NCBI GenBank assembly: GCA_902705865.1
Contig: CACSIO010000023.1
Span: 87,690 to 151,689 of the forward strand
Length of the DNA: 64,000 bases
Source: BD1-7 clade bacterium
GTDB taxonomy: Bacteria > Pseudomonadota > Gammaproteobacteria > Pseudomonadales > DT-91
Direction: 5' to 3'
Part shown: positions 9,318 to 17,473 of the stretch, in pieces
Position numbering within the stretch: the first letter of the stretch is position 1
How the letters are laid out: each line of letters starts with the position of its first letter
Position numbers and translations under genes: made by a program
Notes under the pieces: generated by a model
Told to the model about the DNA's origin: nothing
Seen by the model: the letters and a program-made list of their open reading frames with translations, nothing else
Databases searched by the model: none

Positions 9318-9637
9318 TATTGATATATCCCCTTTCTACATTTCGACATCTAAAACGTTGAAATACGAATTTCGTGGCAATTATTATCGGCTCGATCGCC
9401 CGGAAGACGTTGATAAGCACACATGTGTATTCATACGTGCCTCAAACCCGAGCGCAATATACGCCGACATCAATGTACACCGGCAGCCTTAGGTGGGCAA
9501 CCTGGCATGTTAAACGCACTCAGCAAAGCCCACTATGCAAAATCCGCAGGCAAAAAAAATCCGGCCATGAATATCGCCGGATTTAATTAAACATGTCGAA
9601 TCATTCAGCCCACACTCTATGAGCTGAATGCCGTGTT
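9318..9637. other. 320-bp intergenic region
   Basis: It separates the cytochrome gene from the MscS gene, both on the minus strand. It contains the cytochrome gene's terminator hairpin (9557-9584) and, next to 9317, the presumed MscS promoter region, where no convincing -35/-10 pair stands out. Short open frames on the plus strand have no ribosome site or family character. I see no RNA gene. Confidence 0.5.
9552..9584 (-). terminator. Rho-independent terminator after the cytochrome gene
   Basis: Nine-base arms AAATCCGGC (9557-9565) and GCCGGATTT (9576-9584) with a 10-base loop. On the minus strand the stem is followed by a run of eight T (9559 down to 9552). It sits 54 bp downstream of the stop of the RoxA-like gene. 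Confidence 0.85.
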
Positions 9638-11239
9638 TCAGTCGTTCAGGATGCCATACGCAATGTCCGCATAGCTAGGGAACATACGTCCGTTGCCTTC
9701 TTCATCCTGGGTGTAGCGCAGTACTTTCATATACTCGATAACTGCATTGATCTTACGATGCGCTGGATCTTGCGCGTCATTCGCGTAATCGCCGCTATAC
9801 ATCAGCGGCCCCATGATGGCATACGTGTCATGACCACCGTTTGAATGACCCGGACGATTAGTTTCGTAAAGCTCTAAACACTGACCGGTGTAACCCACGT
9901 CATCATGGTTGAAGCGCATACCACCAACACAGAACTCAACCGGGCGATCTTCGCCTTTGCGGAACAAGTCGCGCAATGTCGGTACTGAGTTGTTATGCAG
10001 GTATGGAGCGGTCCAAACAATACCGTTCAAGTCATCAGCAAGATAACCATCGGTTGCAGAACGCGGAGCACCGGCTGTTGAGCATTCTTCGATACCAAAC
10101 TTATCGCACGCAGCACGCCCTTCACGGCCGTTCACTTCCAAGAAAGTTTGGGTATAAGACAACGCCCGGTTTTGATCAACACCACCCAAAGATTCAGGAG
10201 TATAAATGGTCAAATTTTCTGTCGCATGACAGTCAGCACAGTATTGGTCATAAAGGTGTTTACCTTTTTTGGCCTTATGCCAGTTTACATCATAATTCGT
10301 CTGATATTGCGGTGATGGCAGATCACGTACAAACGCCGTTACCGTTTTTGCGTAATCAACGATGTAAGGACGCGCCCGATCGTCATCACCTGGCTGTACT
10401 GTCGAGAAGTAAATGCCTGTACTGATATTACGGCTCAGGTTTGATTGTGATTCACCGCCCCACTGAGTCAATTCTTTACGCCCAACATTCCATACTGGCT
10501 GGAACGCCGACGGCACAGCTATCGGGTCTTCACCAAACAGTGCTGCAAACTCAACACCCTGATCCGTCGCACCGTAGTGTGGCATCGACATGTAGTTTAC
10601 GCCGTCACGGACCTCATAAAACTGCTCTAACGATGTGTAACGGGAATCAACAAACATAATTCCCTGACGCAGCGGCTCTACCAAATATGGCAATGCTGCG
10701 GTAACAATCGCGCGCTCGCGGAATTCTTCTTCAATGGTATCAAAACCAAAGAAACCCGGTGGCTGGCTGTTAATCAAATTAATCAGGTACTCGGCATTCC
10801 AGTTCGGGCTGTTCACTAGGTCAACCAACTTACGACGGTAAACATTCGGGCTGAACTGCATGTTTGGCGCACCGATAATTCGTGTAATCGAGCCGTCATC
10901 ATTAAGGATTTTACCTTCATGACATGCCGCACAGTTCGTTGCGATTGATTGGAAAGGCGCAGATATCGCCTGCGTACGTCCCATACCTACCGGTAACGGC
11001 TCACCGGGAACCTGAGTAAGACCGATCGAAGCTGTGAGATCTGGCCCATAAATATCCGGGAAGCCTTGCGGCAGAATTTTGAACAGCAGGTACGGAATCC
11101 CCTCATCCGTAATTGGCTGGTGAGCAAATGCTTCCATCTCTTCAGCATTATCATCAATGTATGTTTGTTGTTCGAAGGGGTCGTAGCATGCCGTCAGTGT
11201 CAACGCGGCAACACCCCCCAACAGGGTCTTTAATTTCAT
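9638..11239 (-). CDS. Di-heme c-type cytochrome lipoprotein, RoxA/cytochrome c peroxidase-like
   Basis: 533-residue exported lipoprotein: a signal sequence with lipobox LTAC (Cys18), then two CXXCH heme-binding motifs, CAACH (103-107) and CADCH (334-338). The spacing and the downstream block 'GIVWTAPYLHNNSVPTLRDL' resemble the di-heme peroxidase/RoxA (latex rubber oxygenase) superfamily rather than short MauG or Ccp. I chose the ATG at 11239, which has GGAG 7-8 bp upstream and gives a clean lipobox; a longer frame to 11410 adds an unrelated basic extension. Classical RoxA is secreted, whereas this one should be lipid-anchored. It stands alone with its own terminator. The substrate is unknown; a peroxidase or an alkene/polyisoprene oxygenase are the alternatives. 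Confidence 0.75.
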   Translation of the reverse strand: MKLKTLLGGVAALTLTACYDPFEQQTYIDDNAEEMEAFAHQPITDEGIPYLLFKILPQGFPDIYGPDLTASIGLTQVPGEPLPVGMGRTQAISAPFQSIATNCAACHEGKILNDDGSITRIIGAPNMQFSPNVYRRKLVDLVNSPNWNAEYLINLINSQPPGFFGFDTIEEEFRERAIVTAALPYLVEPLRQGIMFVDSRYTSLEQFYEVRDGVNYMSMPHYGATDQGVEFAALFGEDPIAVPSAFQPVWNVGRKELTQWGGESQSNLSRNISTGIYFSTVQPGDDDRARPYIVDYAKTVTAFVRDLPSPQYQTNYDVNWHKAKKGKHLYDQYCADCHATENLTIYTPESLGGVDQNRALSYTQTFLEVNGREGRAACDKFGIEECSTAGAPRSATDGYLADDLNGIVWTAPYLHNNSVPTLRDLFRKGEDRPVEFCVGGMRFNHDDVGYTGQCLELYETNRPGHSNGGHDTYAIMGPLMYSGDYANDAQDPAHRKINAVIEYMKVLRYTQDEEGNGRMFPSYADIAYGILND

Positions 11240-11709
11240 AGTGGCTCCACAACTCATTATTATTCTCTCAGAGCGGCCGGACATCCAAGATATCCGTTTC
11301 AGAAGGCGAGAAGTAAAAAAGTGGATCGTCGCATCATTTGTAGGCACATCCCTTTCATTTACTAACACTTTATATTGCCGCCGAATGCGACTTATTTCAC
11401 ATTCTAACAACCATACTATATTGGTTTATATGTCCAAACAATTACATGTAGACACATTGTTTATTCGATTATGTTATAGAAGTAACGATGTACAGACGAT
11501 GCTCCAATAAGGGACGCGACTGACAAAAATTGTCAGGCGTACCGATGAGTAGAAAAGCCTTGGAATTGTATTCGATCACACAAGATTGAGGGGGGAAATG
11601 CACCTAACTACATGACTAGACTGAAAAACCACAACGACACAGGTGACAATTTTGGTGCAGGTATCAGGCCGGTTATTTCGCCTGAGCAAACAGTAAATAT
11701 AACTAATCT
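11240..11709. other. 470-bp intergenic region, no gene seen
   Basis: It lies between the Omp85-type gene and the cytochrome gene, both on the minus strand. The part next to 11239 should hold the cytochrome promoter. A 7-3-7 inverted repeat, CTGACAA/TTGTCAG, sits at 11520-11536 and could be an operator. A 60-to-90-codon plus-strand frame here lacks a ribosome site and looks random. AT content rises visibly between 11340 and 11470. Confidence 0.45.
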
Positions 11710-12954
11710 TCAGAACGCTTCGTTAACATTGAAGTAAAACCCACCGCCATTTCGACCAAATCCGAGATCTAAACGCAGGTTAACGCGGTCTTTCAAGCGC
11801 AAGCGATAACCCACACCAATGTTGGGCAGTACGTCGTCTGTTGTAAAATCTTCGACTTTGTCAGCCAACATTGCACCGCCGATCCACGTCACCATGCCAT
11901 GACGGCCAACGATGTGAACTCGGTACTCGAGTTGCGACAGTATCGTTTGCCGGTCTCGATAACGGCCACGTATATAAGATCGTAAGCCGGAGTTTCCACC
12001 AATCGTCGACATCTCATTCCAAGGGATCTCGCCGGCACTGAAATTCGCTTTGAATTGAAACGCAAACAACCCCGGCACTGGCGCCAGACTGATATATTCA
12101 CGGTAATCTAACAGGTAGCTCGTGAAGTCAGTATCACTGCCTAACCCGCGGTTAAAGTAATTGGCAGAGACCTCAACCAACCGCCCCTTATAGGGATTTA
12201 GAATCACATCCCGGCTATCGTGAACAAAGGTTGCGACGACACCTGAGCTCTGATTATTTTCCGGAAACCCTCCATCAATCGTAGGTAACGGTATGGACGG
12301 CCGGATCCGGCGAGCGCGGGTATGATAAAAATTGATACCACCACCGAGATAGGTGTCCTCAACTACTCGAAATAATGCCTGCACATTCAGATCGATTTGC
12401 TGCCGGGTGTATGTGCGCTTATTCGATGAATCGATACCTTGCTCATAACCGACACCGTAAAACTCTTCCGGCGCATCCGAAAAATCGGCCTTGATATAAA
12501 CTCGGTAGGCATCATTGAGAAAAAAGTTCTTGTTGTCGATCGACACGCCAACCGATTTATTGGTTGTCAAAAATGCATTGATTTCTAATGTCGAAAGCTG
12601 CGTCTGTGTATCTTGCGGATCAAGACGATACAACCCGACCGATGACAACCCTAAGCCAAACTTTGCATCAGGGCTAAAAAACGGCCCCGGAAGAAAAACA
12701 AAATTAACGCCCTTATTCGGGTCGAAGGAATCATCGGCGCCAATAGAATCGAGGATTTTGTCGAACCACCCCGTCTTGCCGTCATCCGCTTTCTTTGGCG
12801 TTACAGCTGCAGGGGAAGCGTCTTTTGAGTCGGTGGTTTTTGTCGTCTTGTCTGCGGCCAACAATGCTGAAGGCACCATAGCTAGCAACAATAAAACAAC
12901 ACCCGCACTTCGACGTCCGCGTCTCCTACCGTTGAATAGACCATTATCTTCCAT
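11710..12954 (-). CDS. Omp85/surface-antigen (D15) type outer-membrane beta-barrel protein
   Basis: About 414 residues. A twin-Arg/Lys-rich n-region and hydrophobic core (about 18-34, ending SALLAAD) form a signal peptide. A Lys/Asp/Thr-rich linker follows, then a C-terminal barrel ending in Phe ('GFYFNVNEAF'). Repeating amphipathic strands and the phrase 'GGNSGLRSYIRGRYRDR' resemble the barrel motif VRGY/F of the bacterial surface antigen family (BamA/TamA/FhaC). No POTRA domains are present. The ATG at 12954 is preferred (AGGGA nine bases upstream); ATG 12960 is an alternative and the GTG/ATG region to 13029 looks too long. It is divergent from the ACP/acyltransferase cassette. Its role may be export or a patatin-like autotransport remnant, but this is not established. 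Confidence 0.7.
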   Translation of the reverse strand: MEDNGLFNGRRRGRRSAGVVLLLLAMVPSALLAADKTTKTTDSKDASPAAVTPKKADDGKTGWFDKILDSIGADDSFDPNKGVNFVFLPGPFFSPDAKFGLGLSSVGLYRLDPQDTQTQLSTLEINAFLTTNKSVGVSIDNKNFFLNDAYRVYIKADFSDAPEEFYGVGYEQGIDSSNKRTYTRQQIDLNVQALFRVVEDTYLGGGINFYHTRARRIRPSIPLPTIDGGFPENNQSSGVVATFVHDSRDVILNPYKGRLVEVSANYFNRGLGSDTDFTSYLLDYREYISLAPVPGLFAFQFKANFSAGEIPWNEMSTIGGNSGLRSYIRGRYRDRQTILSQLEYRVHIVGRHGMVTWIGGAMLADKVEDFTTDDVLPNIGVGYRLRLKDRVNLRLDLGFGRNGGGFYFNVNEAF

Positions 12955-13251
12955 ACCCATTATTCCCTGCCGCCAATCCCTGTGCGCAACTCCGCCACGA
13001 CTCGCCGAAAACAGCGCCATTCTTTGCACGGCCAGCTACGACTTACTTTAGGCGAAGTTACTCCGCCCAGGCGTGCTTTTTTGACCAATCGTCGTTCGAG
13101 TTACCGTTAATCGGCACAAAGAACCAATCGATACACAGACTGTCGAACGGCCATGGGTACGTTAATGCCAAAAAACGTCGCCGCTCGGCAGACGCATTTT
13201 CAGCAATCGACTTCCCCCAAAAACACTGGGCCAGCAAGACTCCCTAGCCCG

Positions 13252-13307
13252 CAGACCAACAGACCAACAGACCAACAGACCAACAGACCAACAGACCAAC
13301 AGACCAA
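13252..13307. repeat. Seven perfect tandem copies of the 8-bp unit CAGACCAA
   Basis: The octamer CAGACCAA is repeated seven times without a mismatch from 13252 to 13307, 178 bp upstream of the ACP start codon. Eight is not a multiple of three, so copy-number change would shift any frame that crosses it. The last copy plus AATTGTCTG also forms a small CAGAC/GTCTG inverted repeat. A plus-strand frame is open through the repeat and continues in frame into the ACP (from ATG 13153), though no ribosome site supports that longer protein. Confidence 0.95.
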
Positions 13308-13485
13308 AATTGTCTGCAAGATAATTGCTTGGATGAGTGGCAATGAACCTGTCGACGGAAAACCCATCAGACACTACTGCATGGAAGTGTTGCCACCCGC
13401 TATCGCAACTTTACGCGTATTCTGGGCAGCCGTAAGTGGGTATCAATGCACTACAACAGCTGACTCAGCAACAATGGGAATACCA

Positions 13486-13737
13486 ATGACACAGTCGCAG
13501 GTACGTGACACCGTGACGCAATATCTGAATAACCGCGGTGCCGAAATCGCACAACTCGACGATGACACCCTACTGTTTCAATACCTTAGCTCCGTCGAGT
13601 TCATGGAATTGATGCTGCAGCTGGAATCTGTCACCGGTATTCCACTCGACCTTGCCAATGCGGATATTGAGCAAGTTGTGACCCTAGAAGGTTTAATCCA
13701 ATGGGCGGAACAATCCAACAATGAACTTCACCACTGA
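13486..13737 (+). CDS. Acyl carrier protein-like protein
   Basis: 83-residue acidic carrier protein. The phosphopantetheine attachment region reads 'LSSVEFMELMLQLE', with Ser36 at the usual position although the preceding Asp of the canonical DSL is Ser. It is followed by the expected helix III region 'GIPLDLANADIEQVVTLEGL'. The chosen ATG has GGGA seven bases upstream; upstream in-frame ATGs (13153, 13333, 13474) lack support. It overlaps the next gene, an LpxL-like acyltransferase, by 17 bp, which suggests a dedicated acyl donor for that enzyme. It is not the fatty-acid synthesis acpP, which would sit in a fab cluster. Confidence 0.8.
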   Translation: MTQSQVRDTVTQYLNNRGAEIAQLDDDTLLFQYLSSVEFMELMLQLESVTGIPLDLANADIEQVVTLEGLIQWAEQSNNELHH

Positions 13738-14629
13738 TAAATTCAGCACCCCGATTGATGCCGATAGTATTGATCCGATTGAGCGTGCGAATCGCCTGAG
13801 TCAACGCATCAGCCAGACGTTACAACGATTACCAAGGCGTTACTGCGCATTACCGCTTCGATTAATGACAAGCTGCAACTGGCCGCTGGATCATTTCAAT
13901 CGTGCCATCGCACTGCGAAACCTAGAGTTTGCCTATCCTGATAAACCTGTCACTTGGCGCAAACGCCTCGCACGACAAAGCTATCACAATGCTTTGCGAA
14001 ACGGGGCTGATGTTCTATGGCTGAAAGATTTAGCACCGCATATCCACAATGCACGCGTTGTTGAAGATGCTCTCACGGGGGGGCGCGGAGCGTGCCTAGT
14101 AACCTTGCATCTAGGCAGCTGGGAAAGCCTTAGTGTCGGCCTTAACCAATTGGGATACCCAACAACCCTGCTGGCGCGTATTCCCTCACGCTATCAGTAT
14201 TTACGCGAATGTTATAGCAGGGCTGATATTGCATTTATTCAGGATCGCCAACCCGACACCTTTATACAGATCGTTCGTGCGATAAAAAACGGTCGTCTCG
14301 TTAGTTTTTACAGCGACGGATTCGCCGATGAAGTGCCAGTAAAGCTATTCGGCCAGCCAACCGCCGCACCAATGGGAGCAATTACGCTGGCCAACATGTT
14401 AAAGGTCGATGTCATTATTGGTTGGTGTTGGCGAGAGTCCGGCGATGAGTATCACTGCGCCTTCGATACACTCCCACAAACTCATACAGGTAATCGCGAA
14501 GCGGATATTCAAACCAATGCTCAACATATGGCGGATCGTATTGAGCAGTTGATTCGCCAATATCCGGAGCAATGGTTATGGAGCTTGAATAGATTTCCCA
14601 CCAACGAAACATCGCAGGGGTCTTGTTAG
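13721..14629 (+). CDS. Lysophospholipid/lipid A acyltransferase family protein (LpxL/HtrB-like)
   Basis: 302-residue acyltransferase. The catalytic H-X4-E box is His130...Glu135 in 'TLHLGSWES'. A substrate-binding block follows about 75 residues later ('FYSDGFADEVPVKLFGQPTA'), and the C-terminal 'PEQWLWSLNRFP' matches the LpxL family ending. There is no obvious N-terminal membrane anchor, unlike LpxL itself. It is co-transcribed with, and overlaps, the ACP gene. I infer transfer of an acyl group from that ACP to a lipid or glycolipid; ornithine-lipid or aryl-polyene-type lipids are alternatives to lipid A because housekeeping LpxL does not need its own ACP. Confidence 0.82.
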   Translation: MNFTTDKFSTPIDADSIDPIERANRLSQRISQTLQRLPRRYCALPLRLMTSCNWPLDHFNRAIALRNLEFAYPDKPVTWRKRLARQSYHNALRNGADVLWLKDLAPHIHNARVVEDALTGGRGACLVTLHLGSWESLSVGLNQLGYPTTLLARIPSRYQYLRECYSRADIAFIQDRQPDTFIQIVRAIKNGRLVSFYSDGFADEVPVKLFGQPTAAPMGAITLANMLKVDVIIGWCWRESGDEYHCAFDTLPQTHTGNREADIQTNAQHMADRIEQLIRQYPEQWLWSLNRFPTNETSQGSC

Positions 14630-14636
14630 CCCATTC

Positions 14637-16502
14637 CTACTGTGCCAGCGGCCAGTGGTGAAAATACCGTTTTTTGCCATATAACATATGCACATAGTCA
14701 TTAATAAAGATGCCACGTGCGGCAGAAATAAAACTATTGTTTGGCGTCTCTATACGCGCGCGCTCAATCAAACTCGCATCACCTTCGAGATTCATCCCCG
14801 TCAAACTGAATAAATAGAGAAACTCCAGCACCGCGCCATCATAGGTAGAAATCGGCAATGAGAAACGGACATTGTCTTCAAAATCCCGAATGGCCGTTAA
14901 CACCAAATGGTTAAAACGGATCGGCGACCAGCCGCCCTTGAAGACCTGCGTTTGTATTTCTTTCGGCGCGGTATAGTCACGAATATCATAGAGACTGATC
15001 TTAAAGCCGCTAGAAAGCTGGTCTGTCGAACCAAATCCAATCAACCAATCCTCATCCACCGGGTATAGATAAGATGAAAATCCGGGAATCTCAAGCTCAC
15101 CGGCAATAAATGGTGATACCGGATCTTTCAGGTCCAATACATAAAGTGGATCCGTTCGTTCGAAGGTCACCACATAAGCACGGTCACCGGCAAATCGTAT
15201 ACCTTGGATGCGCTCGTTGGGTTTGCCGATACGGGCCGGTTTCTGCGCATTCGGCAGTTGCGATACACGGCTAACACCGTTTGTACCCAGAGCAAAGATA
15301 TCCAACTGATGGTCATCGGCTACCGAGTGCACCACCCGCAGATGATCTTCATACTCACTAAAGCGATAAGCATCATCATGTAGATATCCTTTGAGATGGA
15401 ACCGGCCTTTAAAACTCGGCACATCATCCATTCCAACCCGAACAACGGTCGTTTTTGGGTTTGGCGCCTCACTACTGGCGAGAGAGGCACATTCCACACA
15501 GCCTTGCACACCAAACGACCGCGGGTTTTCTCGAATCAGATACACGTTTTCTGCCGAGACAAAGACCGACGAAAAGTTATCCGCTTGGCAATAGGTAGAA
15601 AAGGCAGCAGGGTTTTCAACATCAATCACCGTCACTAACGACAGCCCGGCATTATTGGCGTCCTTGTCGACCAAGGTAACCTCACAATTTGCGGGATCAA
15701 CCATCGACTGGGTTTCACCATCCAAAGTCAGTGTCGGCAGCAATTGCTCAACCGGTGTTTGGGCCAGAATTTGCTGATTATTACGATACGCCTGCCGGGA
15801 TACCGCATACCGTTCAAAACCATCAATCTGGGTTATCGGTGGCTGAAAGCTACTTACGACAATCAAACGATTATCGACCAGACGGACATCACGAATGTAA
15901 GCATCGAAACCAATCTGATGCACCACAGGCATACCCGTTGACGGGCTGGCAGCATCTCGAAATTCAATAGACTGACGACCTAACGCCACCAAAACAGAGG
16001 AATCCTTATGAAGCACTAGCCCATGGGATGTTGAGGTCGCACTATTCATTGGAATATCCTGAAGCGGCGATTGCTCATCAGGCTGGCTTGCTGCAAAGGC
16101 CTGCAAACGTTGTGTGACTCCAAAAATACCACGCTCATTATCAGGCAGATCAACAACTTCCGGAAGATACGTGGGCCGTGTCAGATGGAAGATAAAACGA
16201 CCATCGGTTTTTACCACGTCCATTTCCTGCACGCCTGCAACCTGGTTGTTTGTATCTGAATACACAGTATCACGCTGATCTCCGACAGGCCGACCAGCAT
16301 CATCGCCTCCATTCGGTAACGAAATCTCTCCATCTTCACTGCGATCGCGGAAGTCTGACCGATTCATCATGCCATCTTTAAGATAGCCTTCCAGCTCTGA
16401 ACCGTGCTGCCAACCCGTGCCACTAATGCCATCATCGGGTTCAGCACAACCCAACAGTACACTGCACAAACACAACAAAGTCGACCAACTGAGTTTATTC
16501 AT
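14637..16502 (-). CDS. Secreted beta-propeller domain lipoprotein (Beta_propel family)
   Basis: About 621 residues with a lipoprotein signal ('LLCLCSVLLGCAEPDD', lipobox LLGC). Then comes a long domain with the features I associate with the Beta_propel family (PF09826): 'VQEMDVVKTDGRFIFHLTRP' near the N-terminus, repeated 'VDNRLIVVSS', 'RIQGIRFAGDRAYVVTFERTDPLYVLDLKDP' style blades, and a C-terminal 'GIFINDYVHMLYG'. Four Cys near 270-345 may form disulfides. AAGGA lies six bases before ATG 16502; ATG 16508 overlaps the upstream stop as ATGA and is the alternative. It is downstream of, and coupled to, a DUF6502 gene. The function is unknown, probably cell-surface. Confidence 0.78.
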   Translation of the reverse strand: MNKLSWSTLLCLCSVLLGCAEPDDGISGTGWQHGSELEGYLKDGMMNRSDFRDRSEDGEISLPNGGDDAGRPVGDQRDTVYSDTNNQVAGVQEMDVVKTDGRFIFHLTRPTYLPEVVDLPDNERGIFGVTQRLQAFAASQPDEQSPLQDIPMNSATSTSHGLVLHKDSSVLVALGRQSIEFRDAASPSTGMPVVHQIGFDAYIRDVRLVDNRLIVVSSFQPPITQIDGFERYAVSRQAYRNNQQILAQTPVEQLLPTLTLDGETQSMVDPANCEVTLVDKDANNAGLSLVTVIDVENPAAFSTYCQADNFSSVFVSAENVYLIRENPRSFGVQGCVECASLASSEAPNPKTTVVRVGMDDVPSFKGRFHLKGYLHDDAYRFSEYEDHLRVVHSVADDHQLDIFALGTNGVSRVSQLPNAQKPARIGKPNERIQGIRFAGDRAYVVTFERTDPLYVLDLKDPVSPFIAGELEIPGFSSYLYPVDEDWLIGFGSTDQLSSGFKISLYDIRDYTAPKEIQTQVFKGGWSPIRFNHLVLTAIRDFEDNVRFSLPISTYDGAVLEFLYLFSLTGMNLEGDASLIERARIETPNNSFISAARGIFINDYVHMLYGKKRYFHHWPLAQ

Positions 16503-16504
16503 GA

Positions 16505-17317
16505 TCATTCCTTGGAATCACTTTTATAGAGATACATACCAACACTTACACGTGCAGTAGCTTCATCAATATCATCGGGAGATTTACAGGCGTGCTGACT
16601 TAGCCATACATTCAGCTCTTTCAGCGACTCCGTTAGTTTTTTGTTCGACAGTTGTTCAAAGGCGGCATGTTGAGACACCGGTAAGTATCGATAGCTGACC
16701 ATGCGCTGAAAACGCGCATCCTCAGTGTCCACCTGCAGATTATGAGATAGCGTTGTGATCAAATCCGCTGCAGATTGCCCGGCTAACGCCCATTGCTTGT
16801 CACTGCCAGGCGGTGGAAAGTACCCTTGCTGTATAAGTTGCAAGGTTTGTGTATTCGTAACTTCAATTACACCCTGCCGTTCTAACTCGTTAGCTACCGC
16901 TCTGGGCGTCATATCACCGCTCGATTTTTTTACCAGCGTACTGAAATTTATGCCGTCGCCATCGAATGCCAAAGTAGACGGCTCACCGTCAGGCTGTAAA
17001 TAGTCCGGATCTGTCATCCATTGATTGATAACACGTTGCGCACGATTAACCGGTGGCGAGCGATCGACTGTTTCATCATCATCACCTGCGGCCTGATCAC
17101 GTATGCGTTTTACTTCTTTTCGATTGAGCCCGGTCACGGTTGCAATCCAGGAGGTCGTGGCCGGTTTATCCTGCGGGCCAATCTCTTCTGCCGCCTCGAT
17201 AAATGCAATTTTCAGCCACTCGCTCGCCTGCTGATAACTAACAGATGACCGCAGCAGCAACACAACAAGCGGCCTTAACAGTTTGCCTATGGCAGATTGG
17301 ATAATTGATGATTTCAT
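16505..17317 (-). CDS. DUF6502 family protein
   Basis: 270-residue soluble protein that I place in DUF6502 from 'LLRSSVSYQQASEWLKIAFIEAA' and 'VTGLNRKEVKRIRD'. The N-terminal 90 residues resemble a helix-turn-helix arrangement (Tyr-Gln-Gln-Ala...Thr-Gly-Leu-Asn-Arg-Lys-Glu-Val), consistent with a DNA-binding regulator; that is inference. The start is the ATG at 17317; the upstream in-frame codon at 17341 is TTG and lies inside a palindrome. The stop overlaps the first ATG of the beta-propeller gene, so the pair is an operon. A TTGGGA/TCCCAA palindrome covers the leader just upstream of the start, as expected for autoregulation. Confidence 0.7.
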   Translation of the reverse strand: MKSSIIQSAIGKLLRPLVVLLLRSSVSYQQASEWLKIAFIEAAEEIGPQDKPATTSWIATVTGLNRKEVKRIRDQAAGDDDETVDRSPPVNRAQRVINQWMTDPDYLQPDGEPSTLAFDGDGINFSTLVKKSSGDMTPRAVANELERQGVIEVTNTQTLQLIQQGYFPPPGSDKQWALAGQSAADLITTLSHNLQVDTEDARFQRMVSYRYLPVSQHAAFEQLSNKKLTESLKELNVWLSQHACKSPDDIDEATARVSVGMYLYKSDSKE

Positions 17318-17318
17318 A

Positions 17319-17338
17319 ATTGGGATATTATTCCCAAT
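17319..17338. promoter_or_regulatory. Palindromic putative operator at the DUF6502 start
   Basis: Seven-base arms ATTGGGA (17319-17325) and TCCCAAT (17332-17338) with a six-base spacer, ending two bases from the ATG at 17317. There is no normal Shine-Dalgarno sequence in this stretch, so the palindrome replaces the expected ribosome site. A regulator bound here, or RNA folding, would control translation or transcription of the DUF6502/beta-propeller pair. Confidence 0.5.
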
Positions 17339-17411
17339 CAAAGACTCAGTGCAAGCGTTCGTCCATTAATCTTTTATGTCGCCATAACAATTGCACGTTT
17401 GTAACCGGCAC

Positions 17412-17447
17412 AAAAAAGCCCTGTGAGCAATATACTCACAGGGCTTT
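17412..17447 (-). terminator. Rho-independent terminator after typA
   Basis: Thirteen-base arms AAAGCCCTGTGAG (17415-17427) and CTCACAGGGCTTT (17435-17447) with a seven-base loop. On the minus strand it ends in a T6 run. It lies 27 bp downstream of the typA stop codon. Confidence 0.92.
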
Positions 17448-17473
17448 CGTATCAAACAAGTCGTCGGTAAAGC

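Noticed and set aside
13162-13374. Minus-strand frame with repeated LLVCWSVG
   Set aside because: It is the reverse translation of the 8-bp tandem repeat; no start signal or membrane-protein logic.
13153-13485. In-frame N-terminal extension of the ACP running through the CAGACCAA repeat
   Set aside because: No ribosome site before any upstream ATG and no carrier-protein similarity; ATG 13486 has a good site and gives the normal ACP length. The frame is reported only as a possible slippage path.
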